The notes under the pieces were generated by a model. It worked only from the letters and a program-made list of their open reading frames with translations. It had not been told where the DNA came from and did no database searches. Of a stretch of DNA of 44,003 nt, positions 31,449 to 39,681 are shown piece by piece. The stretch lies in contig CAYFSP010000010.1 of NCBI GenBank assembly GCA_964345925.1, positions 1-44,003 on the forward strand, in the 5' to 3' direction. The position numbers and the translations under genes were made by a program. The number at the start of each line of letters is the position of its first letter. The stretch's first letter is position 1. Origin of the DNA: Miniphocaeibacter sp964345925 (GTDB lineage Bacteria > Bacillota > Clostridia > Tissierellales > Peptoniphilaceae).

Positions 31449-32462
31449 ATGCGACTTGAAAGAAAAAAAGAACATATAGAAAATTATTTAAAATCGGATT
31501 ATAGGGGAGATACATTATTTTCAGATATATATATCGAAAATAATTCCCTGCCAGAAATAAATTTATCAGAAGTTAGTACGGAAATAGAATTTCTTGGTAA
31601 AAAAATAGGCTTTCCACTAATAATTAATGCATTGACAGGCGGTGGAGATGAGCTTATGGATATTAATGAAAACTTGGCAAGACTTGCAAAGCATTTTAAT
31701 ATTCCAATGGCTGTAGGATCACAAACTGTAGGAATTGAAATTGAAGAATGTAAGGACTCCTTTGAAATTGTCAGAGAAATAGTAGGTAAAGATAATATTG
31801 TCATAGGTAATGTATCTGCTAATACATCTGTAGAATACTTTGAAAAAGCTTGTAAAATGATAGATGCTGATGCTATGCAATTACATTTAAACGTCGCTCA
31901 AGAACTTTTTATGGGTGAAGGAGATAGGAACTTTCATGGATTAGAAGATAATATTAGAAATATTGTAAAAATATATGATAAGCCTATAATTGTAAAAGAA
32001 GTGGGCTTTGGCATATCTAAAGAAGTGGCTATAAGACTTAGAAATATAGGTGTTAAGAACATAGATATTGCAGGAGCTGGTGGTACCAATTTCATAGAAA
32101 TAGAGGATATAAGAAATTTTAGTTCAGATTATTCAGACTTATATGAATGGGGAATACCAACAGCAAAGGCCTTAATTGAATGTAGAGAAATAGACGATGA
32201 ATTGTTTATTGTAAGTAGTGGTGGTATTAGAAATGCATTGGATATAGTAAAATCATTTGTAGTTGGAGCTAATATTGTTGGAATTAGTGGAGAAATACTA
32301 TTATATTTAATGCATGGTGGTTATGATGCAGCCAAAGAGTATATAGATTGTTTAATAAATAAGACTAAAAAGATAATGGTTTTATTAGGCAAGAAGAATA
32401 TTGAGGAATTAAATTTAGTTGACTATAGAATTACAGGGAAATTAAAAGATTTACTTAAATAA
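31449..32462 (+). CDS. fni: Type 2 isopentenyl-diphosphate delta-isomerase
   Basis: 337 residues. FMN-dependent interconversion of IPP and DMAPP in isoprenoid synthesis. The N-terminal RKKEHIENYL, INALTGGGDELMDINENLA, MAVGSQTVGIE, GNVSANTSVE, the NVAQELFMGEGDRNF loop, IIVKEVGFGISKEVA and DIAGAGGTNFIEIE follow the family order; the late VSSGGIRNALDIVKS and GANIVGISGEIL bind the flavin phosphate. The start is ATG 31449 behind AGGTGA. It probably shares a transcript with the second LCP gene (28-base gap). The link of isoprenoid supply to lipid-carrier-dependent wall polymers is an inference. Confidence 0.9.
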   Translation: MRLERKKEHIENYLKSDYRGDTLFSDIYIENNSLPEINLSEVSTEIEFLGKKIGFPLIINALTGGGDELMDINENLARLAKHFNIPMAVGSQTVGIEIEECKDSFEIVREIVGKDNIVIGNVSANTSVEYFEKACKMIDADAMQLHLNVAQELFMGEGDRNFHGLEDNIRNIVKIYDKPIIVKEVGFGISKEVAIRLRNIGVKNIDIAGAGGTNFIEIEDIRNFSSDYSDLYEWGIPTAKALIECREIDDELFIVSSGGIRNALDIVKSFVVGANIVGISGEILLYLMHGGYDAAKEYIDCLINKTKKIMVLLGKKNIEELNLVDYRITGKLKDLLK

Positions 32463-32497
32463 GAAACCTAAGAAATTTTCTTAGGTTTCTTATTTTT
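32461..32497. terminator. Bidirectional terminator between fni and TIM-barrel gene
   Basis: A strong inverted repeat (AAGAAACCTAAGAA at 32461 with TTCTTAGGTTTCTT ending at 32491) with a T run after it on the plus strand, between convergent genes. Confidence 0.8.
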
Positions 32498-32504
32498 AAA
32501 GATT

Positions 32505-33179
32505 TTAAATTTTAATTTTTCTATAACTCTCCATAACACCTGCAAATATTTCAGCACTTGATGGAGGAGTATATGTTATTGCATTTGCACCTGCATTTAT
32601 AGTGGCTTCAATTTGTTCATCAGTATTTCCACCTGTAGCAATTATAGGAAATTCATTGCCAAATATACTCCTGGCCTTTTCTACGATTTTTACAGTATTC
32701 TTTCCACCGGATATGTTGAAAATCTTTGCACCTGCTTCAGCTTTACCTTCAAAGTCATCATTTTCTGAAACGATAGTGGCAACTATCGGTATGTCTAAAG
32801 ACTTTGCCATTGATTTTAATACTTTATTATCTATTGGAGCGTTTACAACAACGCCATAAGCTCCTAGTAATTCAGCTTGTAAAGCAAGGTTTAAAGACCT
32901 TTTTCCAGACGTCATTCCACCACCTACTCCTACAAATAATGGTGTAAAAGACGATGACATCAATGCTTGAGTTATTGTTAATGTAGGAGTAAAGGGATAG
33001 ACTGCCATAACAGCATCAGGATTACTGTTTTGTATTACTGCGACATCAGTTGAAAATATTAATGATTTTATTCTCTTGTTAAGAATTATTATTCCACTGG
33101 ATTTTCTAATAATTTCTGGAACCTTAACGGATCTTTTTCTTAAATTAGAAGTAATTTCTGGTATATAATTATTTTTCAC
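32505..33179 (-). CDS. TIM-barrel protein of unassigned function
   Basis: 224 residues with the repeating strand-helix pattern of a phosphate-binding TIM barrel. Visible blocks are PLFVGVGGGMTSGKRSLNLALQ, LGAYGVVVNAPIDN, IPIVATIVSEND, AGAKIFNISGG and, near the C-terminus, FPIIATGGNTDEQIEATINAGANAITYTPPS, which looks like the standard phosphate-binding ends of strands 7 and 8. Annotation pipelines often call such proteins simply hydrolase; I see no nucleophile or metal set to support that. It has its own ribosome-binding site (AAGGAG) and is divergent from rpsF. Confidence 0.6.
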   Translation of the reverse strand: MKNNYIPEITSNLRKRSVKVPEIIRKSSGIIILNKRIKSLIFSTDVAVIQNSNPDAVMAVYPFTPTLTITQALMSSSFTPLFVGVGGGMTSGKRSLNLALQAELLGAYGVVVNAPIDNKVLKSMAKSLDIPIVATIVSENDDFEGKAEAGAKIFNISGGKNTVKIVEKARSIFGNEFPIIATGGNTDEQIEATINAGANAITYTPPSSAEIFAGVMESYRKIKI

Positions 33180-33247
33180 CTATAAATCTCCTTTAATATA
33201 TTTTTTTTAGTATACCATAAATATATAAAAAATATCATTAAAAAAAT

Positions 33248-33276
33248 TTGTAATATTACTCACATTATGATAGTAT
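33248..33276 (+). promoter_or_regulatory. Promoter of rpsF-ssb-rpsR with short leader
   Basis: TTGTAA (33248-33253), 17 bases, TAGTAT (33271-33276). The roughly 50-base leader holds a small hairpin CTACA-GTAT-TGTAG (33292-33305). I could not match it with confidence to the known S6:S18 leader motif. Confidence 0.55.
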
Positions 33277-33332
33277 ATTCAAGTATCCTTGCTACAGTAT
33301 TGTAGCCAGAGACCAGAAGGAGGTGTTTTATA

Positions 33333-33617
33333 ATGAGAAAATATGAAGGTGTACTTGTATTTAAACCTGATTTAGAGGATGAAGCAAGAAATTTAGCATT
33401 TGACCGTATTAAAGAACCTATTGAGGCAAACGGTAAAATAACTGAAATTTCTGATTGGGGAAAAAGAAAATTAGCATACGAAATTAACTACATTAAAGAG
33501 GGATATTACTATATTGTAGATTTTGAAGCTACCCCAGAAGTAATAGCAGAAATTACAAGAAGAAGTAAGATATCCGATGCTATCATTCGTTATATGTTTG
33601 TTAGAAAAGATGCATAA
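33333..33617 (+). CDS. rpsF: 30S ribosomal protein S6
   Basis: 94 residues, full length. The start RKYEGVLVFKPDLEDE and the middle ISDWGKRKLAYEINYIKEGYYYIVDFEA are typical, as is the end RRSKISDAIIRYMFVRK. S6 binds the 16S rRNA central domain together with S18, which is encoded two genes downstream. The strong AGAAGGAGGTG ribosome-binding site and the canonical gene order support it. Confidence 0.97.
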   Translation: MRKYEGVLVFKPDLEDEARNLAFDRIKEPIEANGKITEISDWGKRKLAYEINYIKEGYYYIVDFEATPEVIAEITRRSKISDAIIRYMFVRKDA

Positions 33618-33634
33618 TTAAGGAGGTTTTCAAC

Positions 33635-34123
33635 TTGAATAATGTAACTTTAATTGGAAGATTAACAAGAGATCCTGAATTAAGATATACAGCTGGAACC
33701 GGAAATGCCATGTGTAGATTTACTTTAGCTGTAGACAGAGGACTGTCTAGAGAAAAGAAAATGGAAATGGAACAAAAGGGACAACCAACAGCGGACTTCA
33801 TTGGAGTAGTTGCTTGGGGTAGAACTGCAGAGCTTGTTGCAAATTATCTATCAAAAGGTAGACAAGTTGCAATACTTGGAAGAATTCAAACTAGTTCATA
33901 TGAGGGACAAGATGGAAATAGAGTCTATAGAACTGATGTTGTAGCTGATAGAGTAGAATTCATTGGTGGAAATGCTTCACCTGGATCAAGTAATACTCAA
34001 GGTTTTAATCAAGTGAATAACTATAACCAGAATGCAGGATTCAATCAGGATGTAAATAATGATGATAATTTTGGATTAGGCGATGACGCTTTTCCATTAA
34101 ATGATGAGGATATACCGTTTTAA
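33635..34123 (+). CDS. ssb: Single-stranded DNA-binding protein
   Basis: 162 residues. The OB-fold occupies residues 1-110 (MNNVTLIGRLTRDPELRYTA, FTLAVDR, FIGVVAWGRTAELVANYLSKGRQVAILGRI, RVYRTDVVADRVEFI). An Asn/Gln/Gly-rich linker follows, then the acidic partner-binding tip DEDIPF. The start is TTG 33635 behind AGGAGG, 17 bases after rpsF. An insert with MEMEQKGQPTAD lies in the L23-type loop, as in clostridial SSBs. Confidence 0.95.
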   Translation: MNNVTLIGRLTRDPELRYTAGTGNAMCRFTLAVDRGLSREKKMEMEQKGQPTADFIGVVAWGRTAELVANYLSKGRQVAILGRIQTSSYEGQDGNRVYRTDVVADRVEFIGGNASPGSSNTQGFNQVNNYNQNAGFNQDVNNDDNFGLGDDAFPLNDEDIPF

Positions 34124-34138
34124 TTAGGAGGACTTTAA

Positions 34139-34363
34139 GTGCAAAGAAGATATAGACCAAGAAAAAAAGTTTGCGCTTTTTGTGCTGATAAAAACAAAGC
34201 CATAGATTACAAAGACTTAAACACTTTGAAGAAATTCGTAAGTGAAAGAGGAAAAATACTTCCTAGAAGAGTAACTGGTTGTTGTGCAAAGCACCAAAGA
34301 GCAGTAACTGAAGAAATAAAAAAAGCAAGACAAGTAGCATTGTTACCATATAGTGCTGATTAA
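34139..34363 (+). CDS. rpsR: 30S ribosomal protein S18
   Basis: 74 residues with KKVCAFCADKNKAIDYKDLNTLKKFVSERGKILPRRVTG, the S18 core. It keeps cysteines in CAFC and GCCAKH, the zinc-ribbon (C+) form of S18. The start is GTG 34139 behind AGGAGGACTT. Last gene of the rpsF operon; rplI does not follow here. Confidence 0.96.
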   Translation: MQRRYRPRKKVCAFCADKNKAIDYKDLNTLKKFVSERGKILPRRVTGCCAKHQRAVTEEIKKARQVALLPYSAD

Positions 34364-34365
34364 TT

Positions 34366-34397
34366 AAAAGCCCTGTGTTTACACAGGGCTTTTTTTG
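34366..34397 (+). terminator. Intrinsic terminator of rpsF operon
   Basis: GC-rich 10-bp stem AGCCCTGTGT / ACACAGGGCT with a 2-base apparent loop, A run before and seven Ts after. Strong terminator. Confidence 0.92.
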
Positions 34398-34457
34398 TTA
34401 TTTATGTATTAATTAATATGTTATAATTGTTAGTAGATTAGATTAGAGGAGTTAATT

Positions 34458-35543
34458 ATGAAAATTTGCTATCTTTCTGATGCTACAAGTGCCCATACAA
34501 AGAAATGGTGCGAATTCTTTGTTAATAAAGGATATGAAATAATAGTTATCTCTTTAGGAGATGGTGTTATAGATAATTGCAAGGTGTATTCTTTTGGAGT
34601 AGAGGACTTAGTCAGCAGAAGTGATTTTAATAAATTATTTACTTATACAACTAAAATTGGGAAAATAAGAAAGATTATAAAAGAAGAAAAACCGGATATT
34701 ATTCATGCTCATTATGCCACGAGTTATGGCGTACTGGCTTCAATGTTAAATATACATCCGTATATATTATCTTTTTGGGGGTCTGATGTGTATGATTTTC
34801 CTACAAGATCTTTCATTCACAAGATTATGTTAAAACATAATATAAGGTCAGCAGACTATATTATGTCAACTTCAGAGGATATGAAAAGAGAGACTTTAAA
34901 ATATACGAACAAGGATATTTTAGTAACTTACTTTGGAGTGGATACGGATTTATTCAAACCGAAAACGGTAAAAAGATATGATGGTTTTACAGTAGGCACT
35001 GTAAAATCTTTTTACGAAAAATACTGTATCGATTATTTAATAGAAGGTTATAAGATATTTTTAGATAAAACAGAAGATAAAGAATCTAAATTACTTCTTG
35101 GTGGAAAGGGAAAACAAGAAGAAAAATTACGAAATATGGTAAAAAAATACAATTTAGAGGATAGGGTGGAATTCTTAGGGTTTTTAGATCAAGAAGGAGT
35201 ATCAGAAGCCTTTAATAAAATGGATGTAGCAGTATTTCCTTCAGCAGCAGAAAGCTTTGGTGTTGCAGCAGTAGAAGCACAAGCATGTGGTGTAGCAACT
35301 ATAGTTTCAAATGTAGGAGGGCTACCAGAGGCAACTAAACCTGGAAAAAGCAGTATTGTAATAGAACCACGAAATGCGTCACAAATAGCTGAAGCTATAG
35401 AAAAATTATATTATGATAGAGATTTGCGAGAAAAAATGGGTGAATACGGTCGTAAATATGTTTTAGAAAAATTCGATGTAAACGATAATTTCAACTATGT
35501 CGATGAAGTTTATAAAAAAATAATTTTAGAAAAAGAAGTGTAG
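34458..35543 (+). CDS. GT4-family glycosyltransferase 1
   Basis: 361 residues, GT-B fold, family 4. The N-terminal domain carries KICYLSDATSAHTKKWCEFF and IIHAHYATSYGVLASML. The C-terminal nucleotide-sugar domain has LLLGGKGKQEEKLRNMVKKY, RVEFLGFLDQEGVSEAFNKM and the E-x7-E motif in FPSAAESFGVAAVEAQACG. It is a retaining cytoplasmic transferase extending a lipid-linked glycan. The HTKKWCEFF opening is typical of transferases in exopolysaccharide or glycolipid loci. First gene of a likely five-gene operon (ribosome-binding site GAGGAG), three bases before the next. Confidence 0.85.
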   Translation: MKICYLSDATSAHTKKWCEFFVNKGYEIIVISLGDGVIDNCKVYSFGVEDLVSRSDFNKLFTYTTKIGKIRKIIKEEKPDIIHAHYATSYGVLASMLNIHPYILSFWGSDVYDFPTRSFIHKIMLKHNIRSADYIMSTSEDMKRETLKYTNKDILVTYFGVDTDLFKPKTVKRYDGFTVGTVKSFYEKYCIDYLIEGYKIFLDKTEDKESKLLLGGKGKQEEKLRNMVKKYNLEDRVEFLGFLDQEGVSEAFNKMDVAVFPSAAESFGVAAVEAQACGVATIVSNVGGLPEATKPGKSSIVIEPRNASQIAEAIEKLYYDRDLREKMGEYGRKYVLEKFDVNDNFNYVDEVYKKIILEKEV

Positions 35544-35546
35544 ATT

Positions 35547-37391
35547 ATGAGATATATAAGAACTATAAGTTTAGTAATTTTAGATATAATTTTAATAAAT
35601 ATAAGTTATATTTTAGGTTTATTTTTACGTTTTGATGGTGTTATACCACAGGTATATTTAGATAAATATTTAAGTTATGCTCTTTATATAACAATTCTTC
35701 AAATAATTGTGTTCTACTTATTTGGACTATATAAGACAATGTGGAGATATGCTAGTATAGAGGAGTTTTTAAAGGTAATAGTGGCTGTTATTGTAGCTAC
35801 TGTTTCAACAGCTTTGGTGTTTATGGCATTAATAAATAGAGAGCTTCCTAGATCTATTTATATTATGGCCTTATTGTTGGAAACTGTATTTATATCAGGT
35901 ATAAGATTTGTTTCAAGAGCAAGGTATATATTTATTCCAACAGGTGGAAAAAATAATCGCAAAGCCGTTTCTCAAATAAAGAGGACGCTTATAGTAGGTG
36001 CTGGTGAAGCTGGTACATTGGCTTTAAGAGAGTTGAGAAACCATAGGGAAATACCTTCAATACCAGTTGCTTTTATTGATGATGACAAGGATAAAAAAAG
36101 TAAGATAATTCAAGGAATTCCAGTAGTGGGAACAAGATTTGATATAGAAAAGGCTGTAAAGGAATATAGAATTGACGAAATTATTGTTGCAATGCCGTCT
36201 ATTCCTGAGAAAGTGCAAAAGGAAATACTTGAAATATGTAATAGAACAAAGGTTAAAACAAAGATTATTCCAGGATATTACAAGGTAATAGAAGGGGATA
36301 AATTTGATTTAAACTCCATAAGGGAAGTTGAAATTGAAGATTTACTAGGTAGAGATGAAATACAGTTAGACAATAAATCCCTATCTGGTTTAATAGAGAA
36401 TAAAATTATTTTAGTTACAGGTGCTGGAGGTTCTATAGGGTCTGAACTATGTAGACAAATTGTAAAATATAACCCTAGAAAACTTGTAATGATAGATATA
36501 TACGAAAACACTATTTATGATATTCAAAATGAGTTAAAAAGAAATTATGGAAATCCAAGAATAGACGTTTTAATTGAAAGCATTAGAGACATGGAAAGAA
36601 TGGACTTTATATTTAATAAATATAAGCCAAGTGTAGTATTTCATGCAGCTGCTCACAAACATGTTCCACTAATGGAGGATTCTCCAGTTTCAGCAGTTAA
36701 AAACAATATATTTGGTACGAGAAATTTACTTATTTGTGCAGATAAATATGGAGTGGATAAATTTGTAAATATATCTACGGATAAGGCAGTAAATCCTACA
36801 TCTATAATGGGATGTACAAAGAGAATTTGTGAAATTATGATTCAGACTATGAATGCAAAGTCTAAAACCGAATTTGTAGCAGTTAGATTTGGAAATGTTC
36901 TAGGTTCAAATGGTTCTGTTATACCTTTATTCAAGGCACAGATTAAAAATGGAGGACCTGTTACTGTAACTCATCCAGATATTATAAGGTATTTTATGAC
37001 CATAACAGAAGCGTGCCAACTTGTAATGCAGGCTGGAGCCATAGCTAAAGGCGGAGAAATCTTCATATTGGATATGGGAGAACCCGTAAAAATTTTGGAT
37101 TTAGCTGAAAAATTAATAGAGTTATCTGGACTCGTGCCTTATGAAGAGATAAAAATAGAGTTTACAGGACTAAGACCTGGTGAAAAATTATATGAAGAAT
37201 TATTACTCAATACGGATAATTCTTGTGAAACAGAATTTGAAAAAATATTTATTGAAAAGCCTGTAAATCATAATATTGAAGTTTTAGAGGAAGGCTTAAA
37301 TAAATTAAAAGAGGATATAAAAATAGGCAGTAAGGAAAATATTGTAGAGGACTTAGAATATATAGTACCTAATTTTACGCCAGATATATAG
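35547..37391 (+). CDS. CapD/FlaA1-type nucleoside-diphosphate-sugar 4,6-dehydratase
   Basis: 614 residues. Four N-terminal membrane helices (about 8-125) are followed by a CoA-binding-like Rossmann domain (TLIVGAGEAGTLALREL) and the extended SDR catalytic domain. The latter has GAGGSIGSELCRQI for NAD(P), and the site KFVNISTDKAVNPTSIMGCTKR, in which Met replaces the Tyr of YxxxK as usual in this subfamily. Members such as PglF, CapD and WbpM convert UDP-GlcNAc to a 4-keto-6-deoxy sugar (known). This would supply the modified sugar for the neighbouring glycosyltransferases. Length and architecture are full. The following GT4 gene starts 12 bases after the stop. Confidence 0.9.
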   Translation: MRYIRTISLVILDIILINISYILGLFLRFDGVIPQVYLDKYLSYALYITILQIIVFYLFGLYKTMWRYASIEEFLKVIVAVIVATVSTALVFMALINRELPRSIYIMALLLETVFISGIRFVSRARYIFIPTGGKNNRKAVSQIKRTLIVGAGEAGTLALRELRNHREIPSIPVAFIDDDKDKKSKIIQGIPVVGTRFDIEKAVKEYRIDEIIVAMPSIPEKVQKEILEICNRTKVKTKIIPGYYKVIEGDKFDLNSIREVEIEDLLGRDEIQLDNKSLSGLIENKIILVTGAGGSIGSELCRQIVKYNPRKLVMIDIYENTIYDIQNELKRNYGNPRIDVLIESIRDMERMDFIFNKYKPSVVFHAAAHKHVPLMEDSPVSAVKNNIFGTRNLLICADKYGVDKFVNISTDKAVNPTSIMGCTKRICEIMIQTMNAKSKTEFVAVRFGNVLGSNGSVIPLFKAQIKNGGPVTVTHPDIIRYFMTITEACQLVMQAGAIAKGGEIFILDMGEPVKILDLAEKLIELSGLVPYEEIKIEFTGLRPGEKLYEELLLNTDNSCETEFEKIFIEKPVNHNIEVLEEGLNKLKEDIKIGSKENIVEDLEYIVPNFTPDI

Positions 37392-37403
37392 TTGAGGGAT
37401 AAG

Positions 37404-38519
37404 ATGAAAAACAAAGCTTTAGAAGTATGCTCCTACTACATGGGAACCAATCTATACAAAAATTTATTCAATGATTTTTCAGAAAATGGAATAGATCATG
37501 ATATATTATATTTTTGTGCAAAGCCTACGGTTATAAGACGTGAATTACCAGATAATTTCATTGTTTCTCAGCCATATGATCCAATAGATAGAGTATTTTA
37601 TAAAAGGAAGCACAGAAAGGTATATAATGACACTTTAACTAAAATAAATACAGATGATTACTATATGACACATGCTCATTCTTTAATGTCCAATGGATAT
37701 ATTTCATATAGGTTGAAGAAGGAATACAATATACCATATATTGTAGCAGTGAGAAATACTGATTTATTTGTTTTTTTTAAATATACACCATGGGTTATTC
37801 CAATGGGTAAAAAAATATTGGAAGAAGCAGAAAAAATTATATTCATATCACCTAAGTATAGGGATATAACTATAGATAAATATATTTCAAAAGATAAAAA
37901 AGAGTTTATTTATAATAAGTCGGTAGTTATACCAAATGGAATAGATGATTACTATCTAAACGATAGAAGAACTAGGGTAAAAAATGATAAAAGTAATGTT
38001 AAAATAATTTTTATCAGTAGGTATATTGACGATAGAAATAAAAATGTTAGAACCATAGTAAAATCTTGTGAAAAATTAATAGAACAGGGAATTGAAACGA
38101 AATTAACATTAATCGGTAAATTTAAGAGAGAATCGAACAGAGGTAAATTCCAGAAGGATTTTATAAAATTAGTCGACTTTACTGATGAAATAGGAGTGAA
38201 AAAAGAGTTAGAAGAAAATGATATATTTGTTATGCCTTCTAAAAGGGAGACGTTTGGACTTGTATACGTAGAGGCAATGAGTCAAGGTTTACCTGTTATA
38301 TATACAAAAAACCAAGGTTTTGACGGTCATTTTGAAGAAGGCGAAGTAGGATATCATGTTCATTATAACAATGTAGATGAAATAGTTTCTAAAATAAAAG
38401 AGATTTTAGATAATTACAACGAAATGTCAAAAAATGCATCATCATCATCGACGAAATTTAATTGGCATGAAATTTCTAAAAAATATATAGATATTTATAA
38501 TGATATTAGGGAAAAATAG
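37404..38519 (+). CDS. GT4-family glycosyltransferase 2
   Basis: 371 residues. The N-terminal half is divergent (LEVCSYYMGTNLYKNLFNDF, YYMTHAHSLMSNGYISYRLK, YIVAVRNTDLFVFFKYTP). The C-terminal GT4 domain has SVVIPNGIDDYYLND, LTLIGKFKRE and the E-x7-E block MPSKRETFGLVYVEAMSQGLPVIYT. ATG 37404 follows GAGGGA; a TTG at 37392 is inside that site. The gene abuts the next (TAG then ATG at 38521). The acceptor is unknown, but the locus suggests a surface polysaccharide or lipid-linked oligosaccharide. Confidence 0.82.
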   Translation: MKNKALEVCSYYMGTNLYKNLFNDFSENGIDHDILYFCAKPTVIRRELPDNFIVSQPYDPIDRVFYKRKHRKVYNDTLTKINTDDYYMTHAHSLMSNGYISYRLKKEYNIPYIVAVRNTDLFVFFKYTPWVIPMGKKILEEAEKIIFISPKYRDITIDKYISKDKKEFIYNKSVVIPNGIDDYYLNDRRTRVKNDKSNVKIIFISRYIDDRNKNVRTIVKSCEKLIEQGIETKLTLIGKFKRESNRGKFQKDFIKLVDFTDEIGVKKELEENDIFVMPSKRETFGLVYVEAMSQGLPVIYTKNQGFDGHFEEGEVGYHVHYNNVDEIVSKIKEILDNYNEMSKNASSSSTKFNWHEISKKYIDIYNDIREK

Positions 38520-38520
38520 T

Positions 38521-39681
38521 ATGAAGGTAATGGTAGCTTCTCAAGGTTATCCGACAAAGGAATATCCAATGAATGGTATTCACCAATTTGCATATGCAAA
38601 AGCTCTACAAAAGCATGGTTTTGACGTATATGTAGTGGCATTGGATGTTAGATCCTTTAGAAGAAAACGAAAATGGGGTTATGAAGAAAAGGTAGTAGAA
38701 GGAATTAAAACATATGGTATAAATATTCCCCTTGGTAATATAAATAGGGTGATGCTGGGAAATATTGGATCTTTTTTTCTGAATAGGTATATAGTAGATA
38801 TTCTAGAAAAGGAAAATGGTACTGATATTATTCATTCACATTTTACAGAGAGTTCATATTCTTTTATAAAAACCATTAAGAAAATGAAATTAAATATTCC
38901 TATAGTTGTTTCTGAACATTCATCATCAATAAATAAAGACGATATTTCAGGAATAAGAAAAGATACTTATAAAGTAGCGAAGTATGTATATGATAATTGT
39001 GATGAATTATTAGTTGGGAGTCCTACATTTCAAAAGAGATTGTTTGATAATTTTGGTAGAATGGCTATTTGTACACCAACAGTTGCAAATACAGATATTT
39101 TTAAGTTAAAGAATAAAGAGTTTAACAAAGAAATTTATAAAGTGGTATCAGTAGGAAATTTAAAATTTGAAAAAGGTCATAGAGAATTAATCAAAGCCTT
39201 TAAAGAAGCCTTTAAAAATATAGAAAGCAAATTGACTATATTTGGAGAAGGTAGCGATAGGAAAATTTTAGAAAAAATAATTCATGAAAATAATTTGTCA
39301 GATAAAGTCATATTAAAAGGTCATAGAAGTATAGAAGAAATTTCAAAAGAGTATAACAATTCTGATTTATTTGTAATGGCGTCTCACTCTGAAACTTATG
39401 GTAAGGTCTATGTTGAGGCAATGATATGCGGGCTTCCTGTAATTACCACTGAAAATGGTGGTAGTGAACAGTTTATAAGGGAGTTTAACGGCCTAATATC
39501 CAAAGTGGAAGATGTGGAAGACTTAACAAAAAAAATGAAATTAATGTATAATAAAAGACATGAGTTTAATAAAGAAGAGATAAGTAGTTTTGCAGAGAGA
39601 AATTTTTCTGAAAAAGCTTCTGTGTTAGAATTAAAAAAAATATATTCTAAAATTTTAAGAGGAGAGAAATATGTCAGATAA
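38521..39681 (+). CDS. GT4-family glycosyltransferase 3
   Basis: 386 residues of GT4 type. The N-terminal domain has SQGYPTKEYPMNGIHQFAYA (substrate loop), IIHSHFTESSYSFIKTI and IVVSEHSSSI. The C-terminal domain has VSVGNLKFEKGHRELIKAF, LTIFGEGSDRKILEKII and the E-x7-E block MASHSETYGKVYVEAMICGLPVIT. ATG 38521 lies one base after the preceding stop; a farther upstream in-frame start at 38500 overlaps and has no site. Its end overlaps the VanY-type gene by 11 bases, which binds the two together in one operon. Confidence 0.85.
   Translation: MKVMVASQGYPTKEYPMNGIHQFAYAKALQKHGFDVYVVALDVRSFRRKRKWGYEEKVVEGIKTYGINIPLGNINRVMLGNIGSFFLNRYIVDILEKENGTDIIHSHFTESSYSFIKTIKKMKLNIPIVVSEHSSSINKDDISGIRKDTYKVAKYVYDNCDELLVGSPTFQKRLFDNFGRMAICTPTVANTDIFKLKNKEFNKEIYKVVSVGNLKFEKGHRELIKAFKEAFKNIESKLTIFGEGSDRKILEKIIHENNLSDKVILKGHRSIEEISKEYNNSDLFVMASHSETYGKVYVEAMICGLPVITTENGGSEQFIREFNGLISKVEDVEDLTKKMKLMYNKRHEFNKEEISSFAERNFSEKASVLELKKIYSKILRGEKYVR

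Noticed and set aside
33277..33332. S6:S18 ribosomal leader
   Set aside because: There is one small hairpin but I could not align the conserved core of the known motif, so only a promoter and leader are noted.
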